Of a stretch of DNA of 64,000 nt, positions 11,492 to 22,476 are shown piece after piece. A program made the position numbers and the translations under genes. The first letter of the stretch is position 1. Each line of letters starts with the position of its first letter. This DNA comes from Epiperipatus broadwayi. Its lineage: Eukaryota > Onychophora > Udeonychophora > Euonychophora > Peripatidae. The notes under the pieces were generated by a model, which saw nothing but the letters and a program-made list of their open reading frames with translations, did no database searches and was not told the origin of the DNA. Location: NCBI GenBank assembly GCA_028023455.1, contig JAQFVV010000020.1, positions 6,431,092 to 6,495,091 on the forward strand. Reading direction: 5' to 3'.

Positions 11492-12228
11492 GATGAAAAT
11501 CCAAAGTTTAAAGAAGACGAATTGGTTTACTATTTTTGTCAATTGGGAAGTAATCCAGAAATTTTTAATTTTTGAGTCAATCACTTTATCATTAGTAAAT
11601 CTTGCAGTGCTCAATAATTGAGTAACAATATATATAATTAAAAATAATAATATGACGCTTCAATGTTTTACAACTAAGTTTTTAATATTATATCACCTAT
11701 ATTTATAGATTAAGATGTATTTATATGCCTGGCATACTTTTTTAATATTTATCAATTCTATTTATTGTACTCATTTTCACCTTTTCAGGAATCCTTCACA
11801 AAACTAATGCAATATTTTTTTTTAACGAAAATAATTCTGTGATCAGAATCACTCTTTCAATAATTTATCTAAATAAGTATTTAAAATATTAATTAAATCA
11901 ATTGTAAAATTAGTTGCTTAGAAGATCATATAAAACTCAAGCATCGAATATTAAAAACAAAACTCAGGACAAATAATTTCTTTATCACATTTTTCCTCTT
12001 ATGGTTACTTCTTTTGCATATGAAGTACAATTAGACTGTTCAATTTCTGTTGGTGGAGAAATGCCAAATTCACAAGTGAAAGGGTTCTGGACTGAAAATT
12101 TATGACTTCTGGTACTCCAACTTTATATGATCTTCTGATACATCAATTATGCTTTTATTTCAATTGGAATCCTTATTAATTCCTTTACAATGTTGGAAAA
12201 TAAAATAAAAATAATCATATATTATAAC
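11492..12228. other. AT-rich DNA, nothing recognised
   Basis: No supported gene or repeat was seen here. Confidence 0.45.
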
Positions 12229-12688
12229 TGAAACACAGGCTTGTTATATACCCGTGTCTATATATATAATATAGGGTATATGAGCACAGACTTTCAGATG
12301 ACCCATCACTCTCCACTCTATCTAATAACACTGATACACTCAAGCACATATATGCTGAAAAAATAAATAATCACCAATATATGTATTTCATGTTAAATCA
12401 GCAATCATCATTGGTCCAGATTATCATCTCACACACATATATACTGTAAGTGCTCAAATATATATTAAGATAGACAATCTTCATACTTTAATGGACAGGC
12501 TCCAATCTACTACACACTCTAACTCTTTAACCATCCATCCAATTGAAAATCTGATGATGGAATGCTCGAAGGTCACCCTGAGGCTGAGATTTTTGTCACA
12601 CCCATGTTGACCTAAGGTCAATCTGAACCCCACATGTACAGGACATAATCCATTTAATACATATACAAGGATGGGTAGACATCTCTAA
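12229..12688 (-). mobile_element. Family B monomer
   Basis: A nearly full-length single unit, from ATTATAACTGAAACACAGGC to GGTAGACATCTCTA. The minus-strand ribozyme block (12372-12418) has lost the C of CTGATGA, so it should be inactive. It is the closest relative of the dimer at 156-952. Confidence 0.75.
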
Positions 12689-12689
12689 A

Positions 12690-12776
12690 TAAACGTCACA
12701 TGATTATTATTTTTTATGCTTACTCTGGCTTGCACTGAGTGGCAATATTTATAGAGAGTGTTGCCTGTTTTAATAT
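12690..12776 (+). mobile_element. Family A fragment abutting family B
   Basis: It holds the asymmetric end (CGTCACATGATTATTATTTT), a middle fragment with TGCACTGAGTGGCAATA, and the closing GAGTGTTGCCTGTTTT. The whole ribozyme region is deleted. Confidence 0.65.
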
Positions 12777-13023
12777 CACATATTAAATAAAAAGTAATCA
12801 GGGAAGTAGGTTTATGGATGCTAAGAAGTCTCTTGTAATAGTTTTGTTGTGATCAGTGATGGTTTTCCATTAGTTTTTGACTAGTTTTTATTATTATGTA
12901 TTGAATTCTAAATCACTATAATATATTTATACTTTTTCATTGCAACTTTTTAATTAAAAAACTGTATGAAGATTCTTCAATAAAAGAAAATGAATGAACC
13001 AACTTCTTTATCCAGATGAGAAT

Positions 13024-13158
13024 TTTTTCCCAAACTATAAAAACATAAAAAGGTTTTTCCCAAACTATAAAAACATAAAAAGTACATGAAGAGGATAGAC
13101 AAGTTCTCATCATCTTTAAAAATATTATAGACAAGTTCTCATCATTTTTAAAAATATT
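13024..13158. repeat. Two adjacent short tandem duplications
   Basis: A 30-bp unit (starts TTTTTCCCAAACTATAAAAA) occurs twice at 13024-13082. A 32-bp unit (starts ATAGACAAGTTCTCATCAT) occurs twice at 13095-13158. The near identity of the copies suggests recent slippage. Confidence 0.8.
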
Positions 13159-13310
13159 ATAACTCTTGTTTTGTAATATTTTGCAGTATTTTGTTTTCTT
13201 GTTACAGCAAGAGAAGAAAATAGGAAATAATAAATGTTTTTAATAAGAATATTAACAGTGAAGAAAACCATACTTTTTTTGTGGAAGTGCTTTCTTGAAA
13301 ATGAAAGACT

Positions 13311-13450
13311 ATCATTTCTCTTAATTTTTTTTTTAAGTATCATAGCATCGGCCGGGACACGAACCCACAACCCGGGCAACTGCCTGCAAGTGCAAGGCAG
13401 TCGCGCTGACCTCTCGACCACCAATGCAAGACGAATCATTTCTCTTAATT
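13311..13450 (-). mobile_element. Minimal tRNA-derived SINE with perfect 16-bp target duplication
   Basis: ATCATTTCTCTTAATT occurs at 13311-13326 and again, exactly, at 13435-13450. The 108 bp between them (minus strand) is a tRNA-like head with the GCATTGG/CCGATGC acceptor stem, box A TGGTCGAGAGG and box B near 13365-13380, then a short A-rich tail. It is almost identical to the copy at 10.9 kb, so both inserted recently. Confidence 0.9.
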
Positions 13451-14332
13451 GGTCATGTTTCAGTTGATTTATAGCCTTCATCAGAAATCTTTGTAAATTG
13501 CACATTAACTAAAACAGTCAGAAAATTAAAAGGAAGTAAAAATTTATTTTAAAAAAGTGCAAAAGAGTGCATGAATTTTATTGCATAACAGATCCTAACA
13601 TATAGTTTGATTTATTTTGTTTTGTTTTTTTAAAAAAAATCATTTGATTAAAAAAAATCCAAAAATGTAAAATGTAAAATTAAAGCTCTAGTCAAGGTGT
13701 TTTCCTATTAAATTTGGAAAATAATATATTTAATTAACAGACTTCTTTTTGTTTTTTAAATAATAAAAAGATAGCGTGATTTTTTTTCTTCTTTAGTTAA
13801 AATTACCCACACATACACCCAATTTATTTAGTACATCATTTGGTTCCACTAAAATGTAATGATCATTTTAGTTTTTACAATGTTGTTTGAAACTTCTTTT
13901 AGAACTAGGATCTTATGGACATGAATTGGGTATGTGCACTGCTTAACCAGAAGGGTGCTAGTCTATATCATTTTGGATAGTAGGGAGAGCACAGAAGCCC
14001 TGATGTTCTGGCCAGTGGTAAATAAACTTTGATATTACATCTACTGTGTCAATAAAACTGTCCCAATCATTTGGTCCAAACTATATCAAAAATTTCAATT
14101 TTTATCAAAAGTTAAATTAAAGATCAGCCTTTCAATCTCTATATAAATAAATGCCTCATCAAAAGTTAAAGAAAAATCCAGAGATTTCATAGAAGGAATC
14201 TCTAAAACTATTCCTGGTATTTTGTCTCCTAAAGTAGTTACTAAACTAATGTAAAAACAAGTACAAAAACTTATCAAAAATATGGCAGGAATATAAATTA
14301 CTAAACAAAGATAAAAATGTAACAAAAAAGTC
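13451..14332. other. AT-rich DNA, nothing recognised
   Basis: A slightly less AT-rich patch lies at about 13905-14040. The open frame 14095-14367 (minus) is hydrophobic, low-complexity and not recognised. Confidence 0.45.
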
Positions 14333-14680
14333 AAATTACTAGCACCAACTAAAATGATAATTAGCAAATATGAAAATTAAAGCACTATGTATAATATGTT
14401 AACCAAGACAAAATTAAATATTTTAAAAATGATTATTTAGAGTTTAGCAAATAGTAATATTTGACAAAAAATGGAAAACAAATTACTAGCATTTACTAAA
14501 ACAGTAATTAATAATACTAAAAACAAAATACTATAGATAATATGTTTAAAAAATTCAAAAATAATATTTAGCGTTAGAAAATATTAATATTTGATAATCA
14601 AAAACAAATTATTAGCATCTAGTAAAACAATATTTCAAAATAAATTAATAAATAAAGCATGACATGAATACCATTTCAAA
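14333..14680. repeat. Diverged tandem units, outer left part of the 14-19 kb foldback
   Basis: A block reading AAATTACTAGCATTTACTAA recurs at about 14333, 14479 and 14605, a period of roughly 125-145 bp. Reverse-complement relatives occur at 18.5-19.2 kb, so these units form the outer part of a large inverted structure. Confidence 0.55.
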
Positions 14681-14742
14681 TTAAAGCAGGGAATCTTTAT
14701 TTTACTATTTTATTATTTGAATACAAGTATAATGTATATAAA

Positions 14743-15384
14743 AACAGGCAAAACTTTCCTTACAGTAATGCCACTCAGTGCAAGCCAGAATAATCAATGG
14801 ATGCCAGAAGACTTGTGCACAAAATCCCTATCTAATGCTTACTCATCCAATATTCCCAGACTAGTTTCTAGCTAGTGGCCTTCATCAGTCAGGAACCTTG
14901 GATCTGAGAGCACTGCACCTAGATCTTAGAATCTAATGCAACCCTTCAGCAGTGACCTTTTATCTCTACTTAACTGCAAAACTATGAGAATAAAATTGAA
15001 AACACAATAATATTTTCAATTCAAGCTCATTAGCTTATATAGCCATATAGGTCTAAACTCAGTTTAGTATCCATACATTTTGCTGTCTTTGATTCTTTAA
15101 TAACCATAGCTACCACCACCCTATTAAGCAGGATTGTTATTACACCACTAAACATCACATGATCATCATTTCTTATGCTTGCTTATAACTGTTATTAAAA
15201 CAGGCAAAACTCTCCACACAGTAGTGCCACTCAGTGCAAGCCAGAGTAATCAATGGATGTCAGAAGGTTTGTGCATAAAATCCCTATCTAGTGCCTACTC
15301 ATCCAATAACCCCAAACTAGTTTCTAGCTTGTGGAGAGTTTTGCCTGATTTAGTAACAGTTATGAGCAAGCATAAAAAATGATG
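14743..15384 (-). mobile_element. Family A composite nested in family B
   Basis: It starts AAAACAGGCAAAACT and ends near GATGATCATATA. GTATATA stands at both junctions, and the empty site is preserved in the B copy at about 15860-15900. A second, shortened A unit starts at 15150 inside it, making a partial head-to-tail dimer. The second unit's ribozyme is cut off within stem II (about 15308-15335). Confidence 0.7.
14853..14894 (-). ncRNA. Hammerhead ribozyme, family A, core intact
   Basis: Minus strand: TCCTGA, CTGATGA, stem II AGGC-loop-GCTA, GAA, stem III ACTAGT, C, TCTGGGA region. The catalytic bases and the GTC site are present. Stem I has one mismatch relative to the copy at 50.7 kb. 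Like all A copies it has an A-A opposition at the base of stem II, where active ribozymes normally have G-C. Confidence 0.55.
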
Positions 15385-16075
15385 ATCATATAGTATATAT
15401 ACTAAACTTTAGATGTAATTAGAGGACATTGGAATACAGACTTTCAAGCTCCCTTTATCTATCCACACCATTTTATAAAACTGATACACTGACCACACAG
15501 TCTGAAAAATATAAATGATCTCCAAGATACATACTTCATATTGAACCGGCACTCATTAGTTGGTCCAGATAATCATCTCTCACACACATAAATAATTAGT
15601 GTTCAGTTTATATTGATAGCAAATCTTCAAACTTTAATGGACAGGCTTCAATCTTCTCCATCCTCCAACTCTTCAGCTCTCCATATTATTGAAAATCTGA
15701 TGAAATGCTCAAAGACCTTGTTGATGCCAATATTGTTATCATACCCTTGTTAATTTTAAATCATTCTGACAACTCATATACAGGACCTTAATATGTCCAT
15801 TTCAATATACAAAGAGGATGACAGAATTTAGGTGGAATCTCTAATATTTAAATACAAGTATAATGTATGTACTGAACTTTAAATGTAATTAGAGAGGATT
15901 TGAACATAGATGGACTTTCAAGCTCACTTCTGCTATTCACTCCATCTTATATAACTGATACATGGCAACAAAGAGTTCATTCGTATTTTACTACAAGTAG
16001 AAAATAAATCAACATATATATAATAGCACTGATACACTAGCAAAATACATTACTAAACCAATTTAAAAACATCAA

Positions 16076-16180
16076 GCGTTGTTAGCCGAGAGGTCACCAC
16101 ATCCGCCTTGCAAGCAAGTAGTTGGTTGCAGACAGGTGTGGGTTCACGTCCCAGCCGATGCTATGACATATGAAAAAAAA
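16076..16180 (+). mobile_element. tRNA-derived SINE, plus strand
   Basis: It starts GCGTTGTTAGCCGAGAGG (box A), has box B GGTTCACGTCC, then CCGATGCTATGACATATG and an A8 tail. The flanking sequence is a repeat whose empty version exists at about 16510-16570 (AAACCAATGAAAAAGATGGTAGC). That paralogue shows the insertion point between AAAAACAT and GGTAGC. Confidence 0.8.
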
Positions 16181-16196
16181 TGGTAGCATAATATTT

Positions 16197-16735
16197 TACT
16201 ACAACTAAAATCTAAATTATCAAATAAAACTTGGATTTTTTATTATTTCTCGGAGTGTGAGGGGTAGTATGTCACTTTTTCGTGTGGTTTAAAAAAAATG
16301 GAGGGGAAAAATATGGTCAGGGTACAAATTTAACTTTGTGACATCAGAGCAAGAAAAGAAAAAAAAAGTTTGGGACAAACTTGTTGATAAGTTAAAATGA
16401 ATTACTAAATCAACAGAAAAAGTGATGACATTATATTTTTAGTAAATTGGAAAATAAATTAACCAATAAAACATGAGAATTGTTACCATGTAAGTACTTA
16501 ATAAATATACGCTGGCAAAATAAAATATTAAACCAATGAAAAAGATGGTAGCATATTTTAATACAATTAGAAAATAAAATATGAATTTTTTTTATTATCT
16601 CAAAACATAAAAGATTGCATGTCTCTTCTCCACATAGTCTTGGAAAACAAAAATGAAAAGGAAAAAAAATAGGCAAGGTTCACATGTGACCTAGTGATGT
16701 CAGAGCAGGGAAAAAATAAAAAGTTTTGATAAAAC
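16197..16735. repeat. Tandem units, left arm of the 14-19 kb foldback
   Basis: Two related units, each with a TGGTAGCATA...TTTTTTATTAT stretch and a GTGACATCAGAGCA-like segment (near 16340 and 16695). The second unit is matched in reverse complement at 18315-18400 (TTTGATGTCACCAGGTC). Confidence 0.6.
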
Positions 16736-16834
16736 GTGGTATTAATGTGGTAAAAAAGCAAGAAAAAATAACATCTATTTAACTTAACATCATCTATTTA
16801 ACTATTTCGCCACCCATATATCCATTTATCTATT

Positions 16835-17814
16835 AACTATCAATCTAAATGTCTATATATCTACTATATAGTCTTTCTTTTTATATGTTCATCTACCTAG
16901 TTATTTATTTGCTTATCTATATAGTTACATGCCTATTTATTTATCTATATGTCTGCTTGTCTATCTATCTATCTATCTATCTATCCATCCATCCATCCAT
17001 CTATCTATCTAACTATCTATCTACCTATCTAACTATCTATCTACCTATCTATCTATTCATTCTTTTATCCATTCATTAGTAGTCTATCTACCTACATATC
17101 TATCTATATAACTATCCATCTTTCTATTCATCAATCTTATACATGCAGCTATCAATATATCAATCCATCCATCTTTCTGCTGACTTAACTACCTACCTGT
17201 CTATCTCTCTGTCTGCTATCTATATACCTATCTATATTTTTAACTGCATATCCATCAATTGATTCAACTATCTATCTTCCATCCTATTTATCTATCTATT
17301 TTCATATCTATTTATCTATCTATCCATTAAATTATACATAGAGATCTATCTATCAGTCCATCCATCCATCCACCTACCTACCTATTCATCTGTCTTTTTC
17401 TGACTGTCAATTTATACATCCAACAATTTATCAATCCATCCATCCAACTACTTACTGGTCTGCCTATCTATCTAAATGAATGACTGGATAGATATATAGA
17501 TACATGCATAGATAAGGAGAAATGTAGAGTTGGAGTCAGATGATTGGACTAATAGGTAGTTGGTTTAATATATAGATTAATGGATAAATAGAAAAACAGA
17601 TATGGAGATAGGTAGATAAATAGTTATGGATGAATTAGATAGGTAGATGAATAAGTAATTGGATATATGAATACATTGATATATATGCATAGGCAAATAG
17701 ATAGACAAGTAGTTAAAATGTATTGATAAATAGATTACTGGAAGTATAAATTGATGGGTAGATAAATATGATAAGTATATATAGATAAATTACTAATGAA
17801 TGGCAGATAAAATC

Positions 17815-17905
<91 letters not shown>

Positions 17906-17918
17906 GGATGGATGGATG

Positions 17919-17974
<56 letters not shown>

Positions 17975-18225
17975 TATAGATAGATAGATAGATAGATAGA
18001 TAAACAGACAGATAAGTAGAAAGATAAATAGACAGATAGAGAAAGATATACAGATATTTATATGAATAAATAGATTATTAATAAATAGAGGGAAGAATGT
18101 GAATATGTAGATAAATAAAAAATTGGCAAACTGGCATTTATAGATAGATAGGTATGGCAGTAGATAGACACATAAAAGACAGATAGGCATATAGATAGAT
18201 AGGCAGGTAGATAAATAATAGATGA
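16835..18225. repeat. (CTAT)n / (GATA)n core of a large foldback
   Basis: The left half (to about 17475) is imperfect CTAT/CCAT repeat. The right half is its complement, with nearly pure GATA at 17816-17904 and 17920-18001. The strand switch is at about 17480. Long open frames rich in Y, L, S and I (16849-17079 plus; 17735-18190 minus) are translations of the tetranucleotide repeat, not genes. A transcript through it would fold into one long hairpin. Confidence 0.85.
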
Positions 18226-18314
18226 ATGGATGAGTGGATGATTAAAGAGCTTAATAAATGGATGATACTATTTTTTCTCTACTTTAATTTTTTTATCATT
18301 TTAATATCAAATTT

Positions 18315-19300
18315 GGCTAAAACTTTATATTCCCCTCACTTTGATGTCACCAGGTCAAATGTGAACTCTGCCCATATGTTTTTGCCTTCCATTTTCTTTT
18401 TCAAACATCATGTGAAGAAGGGACACACAGCCATCCATACATAAATTAAACAAAAAAAAATTTCATGTCGATTTGCTAATTTATTTGCTTTGATTGTTGT
18501 GAAATATCTTGCTGCCATTTTTTACACTGATTTAATAATTTAATTTGCTAGCATTTTCTCTATAAGTTATTAATTTATTTTGTAATTATAGTAACCACCA
18601 TTTCTTATATTGGTTTTGTAATTTATTTTTCTGGCATATATTTATTGAGTTCTTGTATAGTACCAATGCCATGTTCTATTTGTTAAGTTATTTTCTAATT
18701 GTAATAAAACAAGATGTCACCATTTTTATGTTTGTTTAGTAATTTATTTTGCTAGCCAATATTCAATAAGGACAGTAATGTTTTATTTTCAATCGTAGTA
18801 GAATATGAAATGTTTGCCACTATCTTAATAGAAAAATAAGTATTTGTCACTTTAATTTGAAATGGTACCTCTTATAGCCCTCTCTTCCCTCAGAAGTGGA
18901 TTAGTCCACTTCTGAATAAAGGGAGGGAAGGGAGGCCTATAACAGTACCCATGCCATGTTTTATTTTTAAATTTATTTTAAAATATCTTTTTAATAAGCA
19001 CAAATAATTTGTTGTTGTTTTTTGTCAAATATTAATATTTGTTAAACAGTAAATGTTTTTAAAATGTTTATTTTTCTTCATTTAACATAATATTCATAAT
19101 GTATTGATTTTAATATTAGCTAATCACTGTTTTGGTAAATGCTAGTTTTTTGTCATCCTTGTAGTTTGGTTTAGTAATTTATTTAACTGCTGAATTTTCT
19201 ATAAGTACTTGTAATTGTTTTTACATTAGTTTAGTAATTGATTTTGAGGGCAAAATATCTGGAACAGTTTTTATAAATTATTTCATTGAATTATCTAGGT
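18315..19300. repeat. Right arm of the 14-19 kb foldback
   Basis: Reverse-complement relatives of the units at 14.3-14.7 and 16.2-16.7 kb. TGCTAGCATTT/CTGGCATA-like blocks recur at about 18549, 18636, 18752 and 19139. Divergence is high, so the arms are old. Confidence 0.55.
18864..18949. repeat. Perfect-stem hairpin
   Basis: CAGAAGTGGA, loop TTAG, TCCACTTCTG is a perfect inner stem. Around it CCCTCTCTTCCC faces GGGAGGGAAGGG, and GGTAC faces GTACC at the ends. It is about 86 nt and much more GC-rich than its surroundings. It could be a small MITE centre or a structured RNA. Confidence 0.7.
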
Positions 19301-19576
19301 TTTTAAAATTTTTGGATAAAAATTGTAGATTGGACAAAATATCTGAAACAATTTTAAAGGTGCAGTGGATGTAGTGTTAAGGATAAAGATTGCTTATTGC
19401 TTGGTCATGCTAGCTTTGCTTCTGTGACTCCCCTTAGTGTTGAAAATGCCATAGATGATTTATTTAAAATGGCACTACCAAAAGTACCTTCTTCTTGAAG
19501 ATAAAATATTTGCTTTTAATTTTATCACAAACTTTTGAATCACTTTTTATTATTATATTTTTTCATATTTTATTAT

Positions 19577-19901
19577 CATTATATATATGTAATTATATAA
19601 TTGAATATTTATAAATACAGTAATCAGATATAAATATATAAAATATAACTTTAAAAGTTTTAACCACTTAAAAGTACTTTCGACTATCCTCGTAGTCTTT
19701 GTCAACTAACACTTTGAAAGGCCACAATTTTATGATCTTAATGTTTACAAGCAAATGAAGGTTAGCCTTTCAAAGGATTAGTTGACAAAGACTATGAGGA
19801 TAGTCGAAAGTGCTCCTAAGTGGATAAAATTTTTAAAGTTATACTTACATATATCTGATTACTATATTTATAAATATTCAATTATATAATTATGTATAAT
19901 G
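19577..19901. mobile_element. MITE with about 145-bp terminal inverted repeats
   Basis: The arms 19577-19722 and about 19756-19901 match in inverted orientation. They share the outer AT-rich AATTATATAATTGAATATTT block and the inner CTTTCGACTATCCTC and GTCTTTGTCAACTAA blocks. The spacer is only about 35 bp. There is no coding potential. Confidence 0.8.
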
Positions 19902-20912
19902 CTTTGAAAAAAATACAGACATCGAATTATAATATATATCCTTTGATACAAACTTGAATTAATTTTTCAAAAAGCTGAGAATAATATTATACTATTATTT
20001 TATTAACTTTTTCCTTTTCTTATCTTATTGTCACTTTAAATAGTTTCAACATATATTTCATAATTTTCTATCTATATACTCAAGCCATTTACTTTTATCT
20101 TTTAAATTTCTTTAATTTTTTATATTTATTTTTTTCTACAACTCTACATTTCTAAACTGTTCTTTCCATTGTTTTTAGAATCCATATCATTAAAACTTAC
20201 TAACTTTTTTTCAATTTTATCAATCATTTCTATTCTATATCACGTGATATTCCTAACTAAATAATTAATATGACACATTTTTTAAATTTCAACTTCGAAT
20301 ATACCATTTTTGAATCAATACCAATAAAGTGTGACAAATAATTATTATATATTTTTACATAAAAGATTTCTTTCTAAAAGCGTTGCAAATGAAAGTTGAT
20401 ATAAAATATTAATAAATTTTTTGAAATTATTATTAAATATTTTTATACCTGATAAAATATTACATTAAAGATATTTTACTGTTTAATGTAATTTTAATCC
20501 ATTAAATATCGAATATCATATTCTAAAGTTACAATAAAATATAACAGCCAATGAATACGTTTAAAACTTTTATAACAGCCATTTACATCGTATTTTTAAA
20601 TATCAAAGCATCAAATGAATATTAAAAAAAATAATTTAAAAAGAACAAGATAAAACTTGATTTTTTTTACAATTTATTTTATTTTATGAGTTATGTTTCC
20701 ATTCCAAACATGACTATTATTACAGCAAGCAAAAATTATCCCTATAAAACAATTTTAGACATATCCCTGATGGAATAAATAATTAATATATGTTATCAAC
20801 AATTACAGTATATATATGCTATTGCTAGAATGAATGCCAGTACTTTCTTATAGAAAATATTTTCAATATATGTATTCAACATAAAAAAACATACTTAGCT
20901 CTTTCAATTCAT
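19902..20912. other. AT-rich DNA, nothing recognised
   Basis: Low-complexity AT-rich sequence with no supported feature. Confidence 0.45.
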
Positions 20913-22476
20913 ATATATAAAAGACATATTTTGCGGGTTCATCCGTGTTAAAAAATTTAAATATTAATATACCGGTTTCGACATGATCACATAAGACATC
21001 TACTGGGTGATAAAAGATAGAAAGGCGGTTGTAAAAGCACTATAATTACTGATTTGAAAAAAAAAAAAACATTAAAGTTCCACCAATAGAAAAAATGTTA
21101 AATTAAAAATGTTTTTTTTTAAAAAATTTCAAATATGAGGAAGTTTGCATGTATCATCTAACTTATTCATACAATCTGACCTTTTAAGTATCTCAATGGT
21201 TTATCTGATTTTACACTGGTAGAGATTATCACATCTGGATATGATCCTGGTACTAGAAAAATCAATTTTATTACTTGAATCAATAGTATGGAGTGAGAGT
21301 GCTGATGACGATGATTGTTGTTTAACTGCATTAGCATATTCATCTCTCCTAACACTGATGTGATGATTACTCATATCAATGTAAGAAGATTTACAACTTT
21401 CACATGAGATTTGATAAACACCATGAGATTCAAGAGGGATTGAATCCTTAGGCTTGGTTATTATATTTCTGATCTTTTGATGAACAGAAAATGCTGTATT
21501 TATATTATAGTGTTTTAATATATGTCCAATACTGTCTGTAGTTTCTTTTACATATGGAACACAAATCCTTATAGCTAATTTATCATCTTTTTGTTTCCTA
21601 TTTTGTCCATTTTGGGCTTGAAATATGCTTTTTAATAAATTTATAATTATAACTATTTGCTAATAAAACACTATTAATATGATTTATTTCTTCTTTCAGA
21701 TGTGACCTATCTGAAAGGTTAATTGCTCTACTTAAAAGGGTTTTGATTATGGAAACTATTTGAGTTGGGTGATGATGAAATGTAAATGTAAATATCTGTC
21801 TGTGTGTGTATTCTTTCTGTAAATTAAAAATGATAAACTATTTGGTGTTCTGGTGACTAGAACATCAAGAAAAGAGAATTTTTCATTAGATTCTGTCTCA
21901 ATTGTAAATTTAATATGAGGATGCATATTATTTAAATGTGAGAAAAAAATCCAATTTATTTTTTCCATGTTGCCATATGACAAAAGTGTCATCTATGTAT
22001 CTGAGCCAAATGAGAGGCTTTAAAGATGATGATTCTAAAGCACAAATTTCTATATTTTCCATGAATACATCATCTATAACTCATGAGATAGGTGAGCCTA
22101 TAGGATTAACAAAAACTTGTCTGTAATGCTGTCCATTGTATACAAAATATGTGTTCAAGAGACAATGTTTAATCAAAGCAATAATATGGTTTGGTAAATT
22201 GCAGCATTGCAAAATTACATTTAAAGCTTCATCAATTGGAATATTTGTAAACAAAGACATGACATCAAAACTGACCAGAATATTATTAGCATTAATTTAA
22301 AGAATTTTTAAAACAGAAATAAAGTGAAAAGAGTTTTTAGTATATGATTTAATAGATGGAATTGTAGGTTTAATGAAATCATATAAATATCTAGCTGAAA
22401 TATGAGTTGGAGATACTATTGTGCTTACTATTGGATGAAGGGGGTATCTGCTTTATAAATTTTGGCATGTACCATA
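20913..22476 (-). pseudogene. Penelope-like element, left (inverted) copy, 5'-truncated and broken
   Basis: Penelope-like elements encode a reverse transcriptase followed by a GIY-YIG endonuclease. On the minus strand, from 22476 downward, I see the start of the RT after the YGLPKIHK region, then YNGQHYRQVF, the RT motif GSPIS (about 22090), the catalytic YIDD in a WLRYIDDTFVIWQHG segment (about 21960-22005), and the FLDVLVTRT thumb-like region. A Cys-rich start of the endonuclease follows (about 21355-21430). The frame shifts after the YIDD segment at a T-run, and a private stop follows GSPIS. The 3' untranslated part runs to 20913. It is joined head-to-head to the copy at 22477-24198. Confidence 0.85.
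20971..21007 (-). ncRNA. Hammerhead-like remnant in the Penelope 3' region
   Basis: The minus strand has GTC-GAA-ACCGGT-A (20970-20982), the same layout as the 3' half of the A and B ribozymes with a self-complementary stem III. The 5' half reads TAGATG rather than CTGATGA. Penelope-like elements are known to carry hammerheads in their terminal repeats; this may be a decayed one. A stem of GACTTG/CAAGTC can be read in the other copy at 24108-24127. Confidence 0.3.

Larger units (their letters stand above)
14700..15966 (-). mobile_element. Family B dimer split by a family A insertion
   Basis: A first B copy begins AATACAAGTATAATGTAT near 14719, is interrupted at about 14742, and resumes at 15385 with TATATACTAAACTTTAGATG. 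A second, partial B copy starts at 15852 with the uninterrupted version of that junction. The B ribozyme block (minus, 15521-15569) has CTAATGA and a lost GAA, so it is decayed. Confidence 0.7.

Noticed and set aside
13327-13434. Functional tRNA gene
   Set aside because: The fold is tRNA-like, but exact target duplications, an A-rich tail and several dispersed copies show a SINE. No proper anticodon arm can be assigned with confidence.
13125-13505. 126-codon open frame on the minus strand
   Set aside because: It runs through a SINE and a tandem duplication, so it is a chance frame over repeats.
17735-18190. 151-codon open frame on the minus strand
   Set aside because: It is a translation of the GATA microsatellite (repeating I-Y-L-S); the same holds for 16849-17079 on plus.
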